Shown here: one piece after another, positions 34,697 through 46,591 of the stretch | How the letters are laid out: the number at the start of each line of letters is the position of its first letter | Position numbering within the stretch: position 1 is the first letter of the stretch | Source of the DNA: Rhodospirillales bacterium | GTDB lineage: Bacteria; Pseudomonadota; Alphaproteobacteria; BOG-932; Roseiterribacteraceae | Assembly: GCA_003165335.1 (NCBI GenBank) | Contig: PLTD01000249.1 | Span: forward strand, 18,812-82,811 | DNA: 64,000 nucleotides | Direction: 5' to 3' | The notes under the pieces: model-generated | Database searches by the model: none | Told to the model about the DNA's origin: nothing | The model's input: the letters and a program-made list of their open reading frames with translations, nothing else | Translations under genes and position numbers: made by a program

Positions 34697-36588
34697 GCCA
34701 CCGTAACGGTGCGGGCGTCGCGAACGGTAATCCGGTTGCTCGGCAGCGTGAGAATCACCGTTGTCCCTTCGCCGAGCCTGCTCTCGATGTGAAATCCGCC
34801 ACCATGCAATTCGGTCATCGCCTTGGTGAGCGGCAAGCCCAGACCGGTGCCGGTGTGGGCGCGCTGAAACGCGGTTTCAACCTGGCCGAACGGCGCCATT
34901 ACGGTCGGAATATCTCTTGGTGCGATGCCGATACCCGTATCGCTCACCGACAAAGCCAGATCGCCTTGCCGATCGAAATCAGCCGCTATCGTGATTCGGC
35001 CGCCTGCGGGCGTGAACTTCAGGGAGTTCGACAAAAGATTGGCCAGACATTGCTTAAGCTTCGTCGGGTCCGCCAACACGGTCAGTGCCAATGCCGGAAT
35101 TTGAATGTCGAGTGTAAGACCGGCTTGTTCGAATCGACCATTGAACAGTTTCTGTGTCGCCGAAATGAGCTCATCCAGATCGAACTCCATTTCGTCGAGA
35201 TCCTCTCTGCCCGCCTCGATCTTCGACAAATCGAGAATCTCGTCGATGATCGATAGAAGATGAGTCCCGGAGCTGTTGATGTCTTTGGCGTAACCGACAT
35301 ACCGATCAGGGTCGGACAGGCCGAAAACCCTGTTCATGATGATTTCGGAAAAGCCGATGATCGCATTGAGCGGAGTGCGGAGCTCGTGGCTCATATTGGC
35401 GAGAAATTCGGATTTTGCCCGGTTGGCAATTTCGGCGCGTTCCTTCGCCTCTCGCAGGCTCTGCGCGGCCTCATAACTTGAGGTAACATCGCTTCCGACA
35501 CCGCGATAACCCAGAAATACGCCATTATCGTCAAAACAGGGTTTCGCCGAAACCGACAGATAGATCACTGTGCCGTCATCCTTGGGATAACGCAGACGAA
35601 CCGCGCGGATCGGACGCTGATCGATGAATGGCGCCAAACGCTCCCAGCTTTCCGCATCGGCGGCATACGTCCGCAGAAACTCGGTGGCGTCCTGTCCGAT
35701 GACGCTTTTAAGCTCGGCACCGGTCAAAGTGTAATAGAGCTCGGAAAGGAAGGTAATCTTGCGGTTTTCGTCGACTTCCCAGTACCAATCCGATGCAACT
35801 TCCGCATAGTCGCGAAACCGCTGCTCGCTTGTCCCCAGCTGTCTGTCCAACGCAAGCTGGCGGCGGAACAGTCGGGCCGCAAAGATCATTCCAACCGCCC
35901 ATAGCAGCGCGGTCGTCACACCCAGCCCGGCCACGACGACCGTCTTTGCACTGCGCGCGGCCTCACCCATGTGAGCCGAAAATCTATTCTCGAGCTGGGT
36001 TATCTGATCATCGACCCGGCTGATTTCGGCGCGCTGCGCGGCGCGACCGACAGAATCCGTGACGGTTTCGGCCTTGATCCCAGTGCCGATCCGACTGAGC
36101 TCTCCCACCAGCCGGTCAGCCTCTGTCCAGTCCGTAATTGCCGCCGCAAACGGTTTCCACCACGCGAACATACGGAACAGACGGATCATGCTCTCGATAT
36201 CATCGGGATGGTTTTGCCCGCGCAGAGCGGCTTGGACTGCAGCGGCGCGATTAAAGGGCTTGGCCTGGAGTGCACTGCGCGCATCGCCGTCGCCTTGCGG
36301 CACCGCTATCCCCGCAAGAAAAGCGTCATAATCGCTTTGATTGCGGGATTCGATGAAGCGGTCCAACGCCAAAACAGCGATTTTTTGGCCTTTTGAATAG
36401 CGCCCCTCGCCCACTGCATAGGCGCGCGTTCCGTTGACGACCTCCAGCGCGCCCCAGCATGCGGCAAGGTCGATTAAAAGAAGTACGATGAATGTACCTG
36501 CCAGCAAGGCGAAGCTCAGCACCTGACGTCTCGGCGCACCGAGCCGCGAAACATTTCCAGTAGAATTTAGCGCGCTAAAACTTGGCAT
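34693..36588 (-). CDS. PAS domain sensor histidine kinase
   Basis: Two TM helices flanking a periplasmic region, PAS, FLANMSHELRTPLNAIIGFSE, HATPase GTGLGLPLTKAMTELHGG. Confidence 0.93.
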   Translation of the reverse strand: MPSFSALNSTGNVSRLGAPRRQVLSFALLAGTFIVLLLIDLAACWGALEVVNGTRAYAVGEGRYSKGQKIAVLALDRFIESRNQSDYDAFLAGIAVPQGDGDARSALQAKPFNRAAAVQAALRGQNHPDDIESMIRLFRMFAWWKPFAAAITDWTEADRLVGELSRIGTGIKAETVTDSVGRAAQRAEISRVDDQITQLENRFSAHMGEAARSAKTVVVAGLGVTTALLWAVGMIFAARLFRRQLALDRQLGTSEQRFRDYAEVASDWYWEVDENRKITFLSELYYTLTGAELKSVIGQDATEFLRTYAADAESWERLAPFIDQRPIRAVRLRYPKDDGTVIYLSVSAKPCFDDNGVFLGYRGVGSDVTSSYEAAQSLREAKERAEIANRAKSEFLANMSHELRTPLNAIIGFSEIIMNRVFGLSDPDRYVGYAKDINSSGTHLLSIIDEILDLSKIEAGREDLDEMEFDLDELISATQKLFNGRFEQAGLTLDIQIPALALTVLADPTKLKQCLANLLSNSLKFTPAGGRITIAADFDRQGDLALSVSDTGIGIAPRDIPTVMAPFGQVETAFQRAHTGTGLGLPLTKAMTELHGGGFHIESRLGEGTTVILTLPSNRITVRDARTVTVA

Positions 36589-36815
36589 CTTCTCAATCGC
36601 AATACCGGAGCAAATTTGCTGGATTACGTTTGTACCGGCGACCGGGTAGCGTGGGTGCTGGACACCCAGGCCACCAAATCAATATTTCGAAGACTTCATG
36701 CAATTTTCGGGCCGTGAGGCTAGGCTATTGAAATATACAGGTGCCGACGCGGAGTTTTCATCGCGCTGTAAAGAATTTCGACAAGCCTGTGACTGTTCCG
36801 TCGCTTCTGCTCAAC

Positions 36816-37559
36816 TCAGCCGATGCGCCGAATTTCCGGAGTCGTGCCTACGCGGGCATTGACTGCGGCAAGGGGTTCAACGGCCACGGCCATGTGGTGC
36901 GCATTGGCATGCACGACCATCCCGTCGTCGAGTGCGATCGCGACGTGCCCCGGCCAGAAGGCCAGGTCGCCCGAACGCGGCGGAGCGTCGCCCAGCACGC
37001 GGTGTCCCAAGGTTGCGCATTGGGGGCCAGAATCGCGCGGTGCAGCAATTCCTGCCGCAGCCAGCGAAAGCTGTACCAGCGCAGAGCAATCGAGACCTTG
37101 CGTCGTTCGCCCACCCCAAAGATAGGGAACCTCCAAAAAACGCAGCGCCGTCTTGGTGTAGTCGGGTTCGATCGAATTGATCGGGGCCAAATGGTTGGCC
37201 GGCACCCAAACGTCCGTCGCCACTTCGGCAAATCCGTTGCGCTCGTCCCCCGGACATATTCTCGACAGGAAACTGAGTGCGCCGATCGACGGGATTTTGA
37301 GATTTGGCTCAGGGTAAACCAGTGTGCGCAAAGCGACGACATGATGCGTCGCCGCAGGCCCGGATTCGCCCAAGGCAGCGGCGGGCATGAAGCCGCGATA
37401 ACCGTCGGTCAAATTTTCGACCTCGGCCCAATCGGCGCGGCTGAAACTGACCGAGACATCCTCGCCGAACAGTAGTTCCGTCAGCGCCTCCGCCTTAGGA
37501 TCCGGCCGGCCTCGCAGAAATGCGCTGGGCGCGACTAGACGCATTCGGACAGAGGTCAT
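36816..37559 (-). CDS. C40 family (NlpC/P60) peptidase
   Basis: SH3-like region; VPYLWGGRTTQGLDCSALVQLSLAAAG; GDLAFWPGHVAIALDDG. Confidence 0.9.
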   Translation of the reverse strand: MTSVRMRLVAPSAFLRGRPDPKAEALTELLFGEDVSVSFSRADWAEVENLTDGYRGFMPAAALGESGPAATHHVVALRTLVYPEPNLKIPSIGALSFLSRICPGDERNGFAEVATDVWVPANHLAPINSIEPDYTKTALRFLEVPYLWGGRTTQGLDCSALVQLSLAAAGIAAPRDSGPQCATLGHRVLGDAPPRSGDLAFWPGHVAIALDDGMVVHANAHHMAVAVEPLAAVNARVGTTPEIRRIG

Positions 37560-38929
37560 TTCCCGTATCGTCCGGTCAGCATGTGGAAGAGCCCCCTCAA
37601 GGCAAAGGCCTCTCCCCCGGCCGGCCGGCCGGGCCGGGCCGTGGCGTTCCACGCATAGAGATCGAAATGCGCCCATGAAACGCCGGGCTTTACAAATTCC
37701 TGCAGGAACAGGGCAGCGTGAATCGCGCCAGCAAACGAATTCGAGGCGTTGTTGTTAATGTCCGCGATCTTGCTGTCCATGTTGCGGCGGTAGGCCTGCC
37801 AAAGCGGCAAGCGCCACACAGGATCATCCGCCGCCGCGCAGGCCGCCAGAATCTCATCCGCAAAAGGGTCGGTCGCGAACAAGGCCGGCAGATCCGGCCC
37901 GAGCGCAACCCGCGCCGCACCGGTCAAGGTCGCAAAGTCTATGACGGCGACCGGATGCGCTTCACAGGCAGCAGACAGCATATCGGCGAGAACCAGTCGG
38001 CCCTCTGCATCGGTGTTGCCGATCTCGACCGAGAGACCGGCGCGGGTGCGGATCACATCGCCCGGGCGGTTCGCATTCGGCCCGACTGCGTTTTCCGCAA
38101 TCGCGATCAGAATGCGCAGCCGAACCTTCAGGCCTGCGGCCATGATCATCTGCCCAAGGGCCAAGGCATGGGCGGCCCCGCCCATATCCTTTTTCATCAG
38201 CCCCATGCTGGAGCCTGTTTTTATATCCAGCCCGCCGGTATCAAACGTAATTCCCTTGCCGACCAGGACAATCTCCGGATCGGCCGGGTTGCCCCAACGA
38301 ATATCGATAACGCGCGGCGCCTCTGCTGCAGCACGCCCCACGGCATATACCGCGGGATAGTTTGATCGAATCAGCTCATCGCCCACAGTAATCAGGCAAA
38401 CTGCATTTTGCGCCTCGGCTACCGCACGCGCCGCCTCGCCGAGCGCTATGGGACCCAAATCATTGGCCGGCAAATTCACCAGATCGCGAACCAGCCGGAT
38501 CGCATCCAACTCGCGCAGAACACGCGAGCGATCGGCCTCTTGCGGCCAGACCAGACGAGCACGGTCCTTGGCAGGCGAGCGGTAGCGATCGAAGCTATAG
38601 GCACCGAGCCCCCAACCCAGCGAAAGACGGTTCGCTGCTTCAGGGGTAAGGGGCGTATCGATCCGATAATCGCCCTTCGGAAGCAGCGTCGGGGCGCCGG
38701 CCAATGCATAGACATCGTCAAGTCGACCGACACCGGCCAGCACGCGGCCGATCTGCCCGTCCGGACCCGGCATGGTCAAGTTCTGTGCCGGGCCGGCATT
38801 AAATCCGTTAGCAGCGATCCAGGCACGGTCACGCGCATCCAACGCATTCTGTAACTGGGCGAATTCAGCCTGAGTTACAGGCGTAAGCGGGATAGCTTTC
38901 GCATCTGCTTCGCAAAAAACATCGCCCAT
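37556..38929 (-). CDS. Leucyl aminopeptidase family protein (M17)
   Basis: LVGKGITFDTGGLDIKTGSSMGLMKKDMGGAAHALAL; NTDAEGRLVLADML. Confidence 0.95.
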   Translation of the reverse strand: MGDVFCEADAKAIPLTPVTQAEFAQLQNALDARDRAWIAANGFNAGPAQNLTMPGPDGQIGRVLAGVGRLDDVYALAGAPTLLPKGDYRIDTPLTPEAANRLSLGWGLGAYSFDRYRSPAKDRARLVWPQEADRSRVLRELDAIRLVRDLVNLPANDLGPIALGEAARAVAEAQNAVCLITVGDELIRSNYPAVYAVGRAAAEAPRVIDIRWGNPADPEIVLVGKGITFDTGGLDIKTGSSMGLMKKDMGGAAHALALGQMIMAAGLKVRLRILIAIAENAVGPNANRPGDVIRTRAGLSVEIGNTDAEGRLVLADMLSAACEAHPVAVIDFATLTGAARVALGPDLPALFATDPFADEILAACAAADDPVWRLPLWQAYRRNMDSKIADINNNASNSFAGAIHAALFLQEFVKPGVSWAHFDLYAWNATARPGRPAGGEAFALRGLFHMLTGRYGK

Positions 38930-38930
38930 C

Positions 38931-39401
38931 CTAAACCCTCGCCTGCCGAATCGCTTGGATCGCATCGCGCGCCAATTGATCGACTCTGTCGTTTTCCGGG
39001 TGATCGGAATGGCCTTTAACCCAAAGCCACTCGATATGATGAATATGGGTCGCAGTTTCGAGACGTTGCCAAAGGTCTTTATTCTTGACCGGCTTTTTAT
39101 CGGCCGTCAGCCAACCCTTCGCTTTCCATCCTTTGAGCCAGCGCGTGATTCCATCGCGCAAATACATACTGTCCGTGTGAAGCCTGATGCGCGCCGGACG
39201 CTTTAGAGCCTCTAAAGCCGCAATCGCAGCCATCAATTCCATGCGGTTATTAGTTGTCGGGGACTCGCCTCCGGAGAGTTCCTTTTCGACTTCGCCATAG
39301 CGCAACAGCGCGCCCCATCCCCCGGGGCCAGGATTCCCGGAACAGGCGCCGTCCGTATAGATATCGACCCGCGGAGCCGCGATCGCCGGGGTTTCAGTCA
39401 T
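38931..39401 (-). CDS. rnhA: Ribonuclease HI
   Basis: [56 protein letters not shown]. Confidence 0.97.
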   Translation of the reverse strand: MTETPAIAAPRVDIYTDGACSGNPGPGGWGALLRYGEVEKELSGGESPTTNNRMELMAAIAALEALKRPARIRLHTDSMYLRDGITRWLKGWKAKGWLTADKKPVKNKDLWQRLETATHIHHIEWLWVKGHSDHPENDRVDQLARDAIQAIRQARV

Positions 39402-40366
39402 GGCGCAAACCCATAGTCGCGAACGCTTTGGACCTTGCGGTGGAAGGCCAGCTTACCCTGATATTCCAGTGGGTCCTTTTTGCGGACCAGAGCGCCAGGC
39501 GGATGGTTGATCCAGTCATAGAGCCGGGTCAGAAGGAAGCGCAGTGCGGCGCCGCGGGCCAATATCGGTAAAAAATCGAGCTCAGCGTCGGTCAGCTTTC
39601 GAACGGCGTTGTAGGCTTGGATCAATGCACGACCGCGCGCCCTATCGAACGATCCGTCCTGTTCGAAACACCAAGCATTGAGGCAGATCGCCAGGTCATA
39701 GGCCAGCCAATCCGTGCAGGCGAAATAGAAGTCGATAAAGCCCGTCAGCACGCCGTTTTCAAAAAAGACGTTATCGGGAAACAGGTCGGCATGAATGGTC
39801 CCGCGCGGCAAGTCGGCCGGCCAGTTGGCCTCCAAAAATGCCAGTTCCGCGGTTATTTCATCTGCAAGTCCGGGCGCCACCTTGTCGGCAGCGTCCGAAG
39901 CGATCTTTTCAAACAGCCGACGCCAGCCGTCAACCGAAAGACTATTAGGCCTGACCATTGGAAAATCGGCCCCGGCCGCATGGAATTCTGCCATCGCGCC
40001 ACCCAACGCCGCGCAATGATCAGGATTGATCCGGCTGGGCCACATGCCTGTCAGGAATGTAACGATCGCGGCCGGCCGACCGGCCAGCCGTCGCAAGGCC
40101 GCGCCCTCGCGTGTGCGCACCGGCGTCGGGCATGTGAAACCCTTTTCCGCGATATGTTCCATTAGCCCGAGGAAGTAAGGCAGGTCCGCCTCATCCACCC
40201 GCTTTTCGTATAGGGTCAGGATAAAGGGCGAGTAGTCGGTGACGATCAGAAAGTTCGAATTCTCGACACCTTCGGCGATTCCCTTGCACGACAGCAGCGT
40301 GCCCAGGTCGTAAGCCGCCATAAAGTCGCGGAGTTCTTCGTCTGAAACCTCAGTATAAACCGCCAT
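39398..40366 (-). CDS. thrB: Homoserine kinase (APH-like type)
   Basis: [58 protein letters not shown]. Confidence 0.95.
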   Translation of the reverse strand: MAVYTEVSDEELRDFMAAYDLGTLLSCKGIAEGVENSNFLIVTDYSPFILTLYEKRVDEADLPYFLGLMEHIAEKGFTCPTPVRTREGAALRRLAGRPAAIVTFLTGMWPSRINPDHCAALGGAMAEFHAAGADFPMVRPNSLSVDGWRRLFEKIASDAADKVAPGLADEITAELAFLEANWPADLPRGTIHADLFPDNVFFENGVLTGFIDFYFACTDWLAYDLAICLNAWCFEQDGSFDRARGRALIQAYNAVRKLTDAELDFLPILARGAALRFLLTRLYDWINHPPGALVRKKDPLEYQGKLAFHRKVQSVRDYGFAP

Positions 40367-40378
40367 AATCGCCGCGCG

Positions 40379-41452
40379 TCAGCCCCGGCCCAATGTTCTG
40401 TGCCGCAGCAAATGGTCGGCGAGCACAATCGCCATCATCGCTTCGCCCACAGGCACCGCGCGAATGCCGACGCACGGGTCGTGCCGTCCTTTGGTCGCGA
40501 TGTCGCGATCTTTACCGGCAGTATCGACCGTGCGGCGCGGGGTCAGAATCGAACTGGTAGGCTTAACCGCGAAGCGCACAACAAGATCCTGTCCGGTCGC
40601 AATTCCGCCCTGAACGCCGCCGGCGTGGTTGCTCGCAAAGGTGACCTTGCCATCCTGCATCCGCATCTCGTCGGCATTCTGTTCGCCCGATAAAAGCGCC
40701 GCGGCAAAGCCATCGCCGATCTCGACCCCCTTTACCGCATTAATGCCCATCATCGCCGCTGCAAGGTCTGCATCGAGCTTGCCGTAGATCGGCTCGCCCA
40801 GTCCAGGCGGCACACCTTGGGCGGTCACTTCGATAATCGCGCCCAGGGACGACCCCGCCTTGCGCGTTTGATCGAGCAGCACAGTCCAATCCTCGACAAT
40901 CCCCGGATCGGGCGAGAAGAAGGGGTTGCGATCAATCTCGTCGTTGTCCCAGCGGGACCGATCGATCTTCACGGAGCCGATCTGAATGAGCGCACCGGTA
41001 ATCCTGATTCCATTTCCCAATATCTTGCGTGCAACTGCGCCGGCAGCGACGCGGCTGGCCGTTTCGCGCGCGGATGACCGTCCCCCGCCCCGATAATCGC
41101 GGATGCCGTATTTGGCCATGTAGGCGTAATCGGCGTGACCTGGCCGATATGTATCCTTGATATCTCCGTAATCCTTTGACCGCTGATCGATGTTCTCGAT
41201 CATGAGGCTGATCGGCGTACCGGTCGTTTTGCCTTCAAAGACACCTGAGAGAATCTTGACCAGGTCCGGTTCCTGCCTTTGGGTAACGAATCTGGAACCG
41301 CCGGGCGCCCGCTTGTCGAGATAGGGCTGGATGTCGCTTTCGGACAATGCAATCAGAGGCGGTACGCCATCCACGACACAGCCGATCGCAGGGCCGTGAC
41401 TTTCACCCCAACTGGTGAAGCGGAATACCGAGCCGAAACTGTTTCCGGCCAC
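40379..41452 (-). CDS. aroC: Chorismate synthase
   Basis: [66 protein letters not shown]. Confidence 0.97.
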   Translation of the reverse strand: MAGNSFGSVFRFTSWGESHGPAIGCVVDGVPPLIALSESDIQPYLDKRAPGGSRFVTQRQEPDLVKILSGVFEGKTTGTPISLMIENIDQRSKDYGDIKDTYRPGHADYAYMAKYGIRDYRGGGRSSARETASRVAAGAVARKILGNGIRITGALIQIGSVKIDRSRWDNDEIDRNPFFSPDPGIVEDWTVLLDQTRKAGSSLGAIIEVTAQGVPPGLGEPIYGKLDADLAAAMMGINAVKGVEIGDGFAAALLSGEQNADEMRMQDGKVTFASNHAGGVQGGIATGQDLVVRFAVKPTSSILTPRRTVDTAGKDRDIATKGRHDPCVGIRAVPVGEAMMAIVLADHLLRHRTLGRG

Positions 41453-41456
41453 GGCG

Positions 41457-42344
41457 TCAGGATTCTGAGTCGGGCGCGACGCCGCGATCTACCAAGCCTT
41501 GTAGAAGGGCCGCAGCCCCAGCGGCCGCTTCAACCGCGACCATGCCAACGGTGTTGTAGCCGCCGTCGACATATTGAATCTGGCCGGTGACGCCACTGCC
41601 CAGGTCGCTGAGCAGATACAGCGCGGAGTTTCCGACATCCTGAATGGTCACGTTGCGGCCGAGCGGGGCATTGAGTTCGTTCCAGCGCAAGATCACACGA
41701 AAATCGCCGATCCCACTGCCTGCCAGCGTCTTGATGGGGCCGGCCGAAATCGCGTTCACGCGTATATTGTCGTGCCCCAGATCGGCCGCCAGATAACGCA
41801 CCGAAGCTTCCAGCGCGGCCTTGGCGACGCCCATGACATTGTAGTGCGGCACGACACGATCGGCGCCCAGATAGCTCAAGGTCAACATACTGCCGCCATT
41901 CTTCATCAGCGGCGCGGCGCGTTGTGCCACGGCGGTAAAAGAATAGGCCGAGATATCGAGGGCAAGATGGAAGCCGGCGCGCGTGGTTTTCACGTAACCG
42001 CCCTTCAGATCTTCTTTGTCGGCAAAGCCGATCGCATGGACCAGAAAGTCGAGTTCACCCCATTCCCGCCCGATTTTCTCGAAAAGGGCGTCCAGGCTTG
42101 CATCATCTGCGACGTCACAGGGTTCTACGAAATTGGACCCTACAGACGCGGCAAGGGGACGAACCCGCTTTCCAAGCGCGTCGCCCTGGTAGGAAAAAGC
42201 CAGTTCCGCCCCATGTGCCGCGGCGACTGCGGCAATCCCCCAGGCTAGAGATCGATCATTGGCCACGCCCATGATCAAACCGCGCTTGCCGGCCATCAAA
42301 GGGCTGATACCGGCACCCGCGGCACTTGTCGTCATTTCATTCAT
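41457..42344 (-). CDS. fabI: Enoyl-[acyl-carrier-protein] reductase FabI
   Basis: [49 protein letters not shown]. Confidence 0.95.
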   Translation of the reverse strand: MNEMTTSAAGAGISPLMAGKRGLIMGVANDRSLAWGIAAVAAAHGAELAFSYQGDALGKRVRPLAASVGSNFVEPCDVADDASLDALFEKIGREWGELDFLVHAIGFADKEDLKGGYVKTTRAGFHLALDISAYSFTAVAQRAAPLMKNGGSMLTLSYLGADRVVPHYNVMGVAKAALEASVRYLAADLGHDNIRVNAISAGPIKTLAGSGIGDFRVILRWNELNAPLGRNVTIQDVGNSALYLLSDLGSGVTGQIQYVDGGYNTVGMVAVEAAAGAAALLQGLVDRGVAPDSES

Positions 42345-42449
42345 TCTTTGGCTTGCTGGTCATTAGACAGGAAATCGCACCGTTCCACCCTACATCAAAC
42401 GCCGGCCGTCTTCCAAGCCAGCGCATAAAATTGCATCGATCGTTCGGAA

Positions 42450-42833
42450 TTAGCCCACAATCTTCCAGCTTCCGTCGGATTGACGACAAGCGGTGCCCCG
42501 CGTTGTCGCCGGTTGATCCTTGACCGTGATGGATTGGGTGAAGTCTCGACAATAGGTGCTGTCGGCCTGCTGAAAGGTACGAATCGGCGCGACTTGAACC
42601 TGGTATCCGCTGCTGGGATTGGTCCAAATCGAAGATTGGCCGGTCAGCGTGTTTTCCATTGCGTAGTTGAAATGATCGGCCATGAAAGCCTGGTCGACAT
42701 CGTCGAGGGATTTGACGGCAGCAACGGTGGGTATGGCGGGTGTGCCGCGTCCGGGACCGGAGCCGCTTTGACAAGCGGCCAGGAGAATAATGCCCGCGAC
42801 CGGCGCGATGAACCCAAACTTCATGCTATTCAC
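42450..42833 (-). CDS. Hypothetical lipoprotein (surface-antigen-like)
   Basis: Lipobox IILLAACQSG; region similar in style to rickettsial-type 17-kDa/surface-antigen lipoproteins (DFTQSITVKDQPATTRGTACRQSDGSWKIV). Confidence 0.6.
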   Translation of the reverse strand: MNSMKFGFIAPVAGIILLAACQSGSGPGRGTPAIPTVAAVKSLDDVDQAFMADHFNYAMENTLTGQSSIWTNPSSGYQVQVAPIRTFQQADSTYCRDFTQSITVKDQPATTRGTACRQSDGSWKIVG

Positions 42834-42963
42834 CCTTTAGCGTTCCAGCCCAATCGCCGCCGCGACGATCGATCGCGACGATTCGTCTGTGTCTTTCGTT
42901 TTCCTACACCAAATTTCGGTTCGGACGTAAGTTCGTTGCGCGTCACAGAATAGGGTCACTTCC

Positions 42964-43554
42964 ATGGATGAGTTTTCATCGCATAATCCATTCGAGCTTT
43001 TTCGCGGTTGGCTTGCCGAGGCCGAGGGAGCCGAACCGAACGACCCGAACGCCATGTGCCTGGCGACGGTCGACGATAAGGGAAACCCCTCGGCCCGAAT
43101 GGTCCTTTTGAAAGGGATCGATGAGCGCGGCTTTGTCTTCTACACCAACGTTGAAAGCCGCAAAGGGCACGATTTGGTCGCCAGCCCAAAAGCAGCGCTC
43201 TGCTTTCACTGGAAGTCGCTGCGCCGCCAGGTGCGGGTCGAGGGTTCGATCGAGCCGGTACAGCCCGCCGAGGCCGACGTCTATTTCGCGAGCCGGGCCC
43301 GGGTCAGCCAAATCGGGGCCTGGGCGTCTGACCAGTCGCGACCGCTGGACAGCCGCGCGACGCTGGAAGCGCGGGTCGAGCGGGTCAAGGCGCGCTTTGA
43401 GGGTCAAACCGTATCGCGACCGCCGAACTGGTCCGGGTTTCGCGTAATCCCACGATCGATCGAATTCTGGAGGGATGGCGCATTCCGTTTGCACGATCGT
43501 TTGCAGTTTCGGCGCGCGGGCCTGGAATGGGCGAGCGAACGTCTCTATCCTTAA
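42964..43554 (+). CDS. pdxH: Pyridoxamine 5'-phosphate oxidase
   Basis: [74 protein letters not shown]. Confidence 0.96.
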   Translation: MDEFSSHNPFELFRGWLAEAEGAEPNDPNAMCLATVDDKGNPSARMVLLKGIDERGFVFYTNVESRKGHDLVASPKAALCFHWKSLRRQVRVEGSIEPVQPAEADVYFASRARVSQIGAWASDQSRPLDSRATLEARVERVKARFEGQTVSRPPNWSGFRVIPRSIEFWRDGAFRLHDRLQFRRAGLEWASERLYP

Positions 43555-43597
43555 CCTCGCATAAGGCCGCAGCGGCCACACGAAACAGGGGAAATTC

Positions 43598-44581
43598 ATG
43601 ATCGACGCCGAAGGTACTGTCCATTTCGACAATCGCGTGATTCGGGTTCCGAATACGATCAGCCCCGAGGCGCGGCAGTATCTGGCCACATCCCCATTCG
43701 GCGACACGCTTCCGACCTTCGACGGCCATGTTCCGGCATGGGAAATGCGTGAGATGCTCGATGCGGGACTGCATGCGCTGTCGGACCAAGCCCGATTGGC
43801 CTACCCGGTCGATATCAGGGAAGACCGGGTTGCAGGTGTCCGTGTCCATTGGGTTTCGCCCCTTGAAGTCCCCGAGGCGAATCGCAAGAAGATTCTCATC
43901 AATTTGCATGGCGGCGCCTTCGTTATGGGGTCCGGCTCGCTGATCGAGGCGATCCCGGTCGCGAATGTAAGCAAGATTCCTGTCATCGCGGTCGATTACC
44001 GCCTCGCCCCCGAGCATCCTTTCCCGGCAGCGGTCGATGACGCGGTCGCGGTCTATCGTGAGTTGCTGAAGACTTATGACGCGAAGAATATCGGGATTTA
44101 CGGAACCTCCGCCGGCGGAATTTTGACTGCGCAGGTGACGTCGAAGCTCGTCGCATTGGGGTTGCCGATGCCGGCGGCTGTTGGGATGTTCACTGGAACC
44201 GGCGACATGGGCGATTTCGGTGATTCATCCCAGCTATTTTCTGTCGCCGGCTTTTGGGGCGAACTTGCCCCGCCGATGGACCACCCGTCGAGCGAGTTGG
44301 GCGCCTATCGCGGAAAGTGGGACCCGAAGGACCCGCTTTTATCCCCAATCTATGCCGATCTCAGCAAGTTTCCGCCATCACTCCTGATTACCGGCACGCG
44401 CGATGCGATGTTAAGCGCGGTCTGCCTGTTCCACCGCGCAATTCGCCGGGCGGGAACCGAAGCAGAGCTGTTCGTCTATGAAGCCATGCCGCATGCCCAT
44501 TGGTATGTCTTCAATTTGCCGGAATCGCGCGAAGTAATCGATGTGACGGCTCGGTTCTTCAACGAACGATTGGGCAAATAG
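43598..44581 (+). CDS. Alpha/beta hydrolase (HSL/steryl acetyl hydrolase-like)
   Basis: INLHGGAFVMGSG; VDYRLAPEHPFPAAVDDAVAVYREL; YGTSAGGILTAQV. Confidence 0.92.
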   Translation: MIDAEGTVHFDNRVIRVPNTISPEARQYLATSPFGDTLPTFDGHVPAWEMREMLDAGLHALSDQARLAYPVDIREDRVAGVRVHWVSPLEVPEANRKKILINLHGGAFVMGSGSLIEAIPVANVSKIPVIAVDYRLAPEHPFPAAVDDAVAVYRELLKTYDAKNIGIYGTSAGGILTAQVTSKLVALGLPMPAAVGMFTGTGDMGDFGDSSQLFSVAGFWGELAPPMDHPSSELGAYRGKWDPKDPLLSPIYADLSKFPPSLLITGTRDAMLSAVCLFHRAIRRAGTEAELFVYEAMPHAHWYVFNLPESREVIDVTARFFNERLGK

Positions 44582-44585
44582 AGCC

Positions 44586-46310
44586 TTAGTCCGAATGGGG
44601 CGCCTCGGTGTCGTCGTGCGCCAGGCGGCCATGGGCGTAATCCAGGGCAGCCTCGACAGTTGGCTTATAACGGACACGCGGCGGCCGCACGCCCTGGGCG
44701 AGCAATATATGGCGAATCGGCTTGCGCGCGCCGGAAATATAAATTGCCACGCCTTGGCGTTCGGCCTTTCGGACGAACCCCTCGATGGTGGCGGCAGCCG
44801 TTGAATCCAGAATCGGCACGGCTGCAAAATCTATGACATAGGCCTAGGGATGTCCGGCCAGCCGGTCGAGCCCCGCTGCGACCGCAGCGGCGGCGCCGAA
44901 GAAAAATGCGCCGGATATGCGGTAAACGACGACATCCGGGTCGGTCACCATTCCGACATCGTAAGGCTTGCGCGCCTCACCGTGCGCCGAGTCGGCCTCA
45001 TCTTCGGCGACCATCGGGATGCCGCTTTCGACCGCGACCGATTGGGCCATGCGGTGAACGAACAGCAGCGTACCGATGCCGAAGCCGGCCAGAATGCCCG
45101 TCGTCAAGTCGCGGAAGACGGTTAGACCGAATGTCGCCAACAGCACCACCGTGTCGCCCCGAGATGCACGGACCAAGGTTCTGATTTCGTGCAATCCGGC
45201 CATATTCCAGGCGACAACGCCCAGCACAGCAGCCAAGGCGGCGAGCGGGATATAGGAGGCCAGCGGCGCGGCCACCATCAGGAAGAGCAGCAGGAAACCG
45301 GCATGAAGCATCCCGGCCACTGGCCCGCGCGCACCGGCGCGCACATTCGTAGCGGTTCGGGCGATAGCCCCGGTAACGCAAATGCCCCCGAAGAGTGACG
45401 ATGCGATATTGGCGACGCCCTGGGCCACCAATTCGCAGTTGGATCGGTCGCGCCTGCCGGTCATGCTGTCGGCCACGACCGCCGACAGCAGACTTTCGAT
45501 ACTGCCCAACAGAGCGAAAGAAAATGAGGCAGGCAGAAGGTCTTTGATCTTTTCGAACGAAAACGCGGGCATGTGCGGCATGGGGAGAGAGCGCGGAATT
45601 CCGCCGAACTTTGTGCCGATCGTCTCGACATGCAGGCCGAGCAGCGATGTCAGAATGGCAGCCAGGCCGACCGCGATCAAAAACCCTGGCCAGCTGGGTC
45701 GGTATCGGCGCGCGAGCACAATCACTGCGATGCTGAAGACCGTAACCAGAACTGCGCTGGGCTGAATCGTCGGCAGTGCAGAGCCAAGCGCCATGAGCTT
45801 GGGAATAAAGGGCCCAGGTTCGCCCCCGGGCAAGCTCAACCCGAGGAGTTCGGAAAGCTGGCTGGCAGCGATAATGACTGCGATTCCGGCAGTGAAGCCG
45901 ACTGTGACCGGATAGGGAATATATTTGATAAAGGTCCCCAGCCGGAGAAACCCCGCGACCGTCAGGATCAAACCGGAGAGCATCGTCGCCAGGATCAAGC
46001 CGTCGAGGCCGTAGCGCGCGACGGTCGCGGAAACCAAAACGATAAAGGCGCCGGCAGGGCCGCCGATCTGAAAACGGCTACCGCCCAGTGCGGAAACGAA
46101 AAATCCGCCGACAATTGCCGTGTACAACCCGCGTTCGGGGCCGACACCGGAGGCGATTGCGATCGCCATGGAGAGTGGAATCGCGACAATGGCCACGGTC
46201 AGGCCCGCAACGGCATCGGCCTTAAGCGCGCCCAGGCCATAGCCTTCCTTAACGATGGTGACGAGCTTGGGCGTAAACAGCTCGACGAAGTTGGGGGCTC
46301 GCGCGGTCAT
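44586..46310 (-). pseudogene. SulP family inorganic anion transporter with STAS domain cut off by in-frame TAG (44846-44844)
   Basis: Transporter ORF ends ...AVAAGLDRLAGHP*. The same frame continues AYVIDFAAVPILDSTAAATIEGFVRKAERQGVAIYISGARKPIRHILLAQGV... (STAS) to 44586; 575 codons including the TAG. Confidence 0.85.
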
Positions 46311-46591
46311 GACGGAGCGGATCCTTCGGCCGGGCCGGAGGGCTTAGGTTCCCTGAGACGAATGCCGCGTCCCTTTCCGCGGCTTTCGGCATTGTCGGCG
46401 ATCAATTCGATTCCTGCGCGGTCGAGCGCCTCGACAACTTTCATCAGCGTATCGATCACGCCGCGAACCGTGCCGTCGCTTGCCTCCATCCGCTGAACCG
46501 TCGGCAAAGACACGCCGCACAACTCCGCAAGCTGCCTTTGATCGATCCCAAGCATTGCGCGGGCTGCACGTAACTGACCGGCGGTAATCAC
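46307..46591 (-). CDS. XRE family helix-turn-helix transcriptional regulator
   Basis: ITAGQLRAARAMLGIDQRQLAELCGVSLPTVQRMEASDGTVRG; ATGA overlap with sulP. Confidence 0.9.
   Translation of the reverse strand: MITAGQLRAARAMLGIDQRQLAELCGVSLPTVQRMEASDGTVRGVIDTLMKVVEALDRAGIELIADNAESRGKGRGIRLREPKPSGPAEGSAPS

Noticed and set aside
36640-36685. Short inverted repeat TGGGTG-CTGGA-CACCCA as a terminator
   Set aside because: 6-bp stem and no U-tract in either direction; too weak to call.
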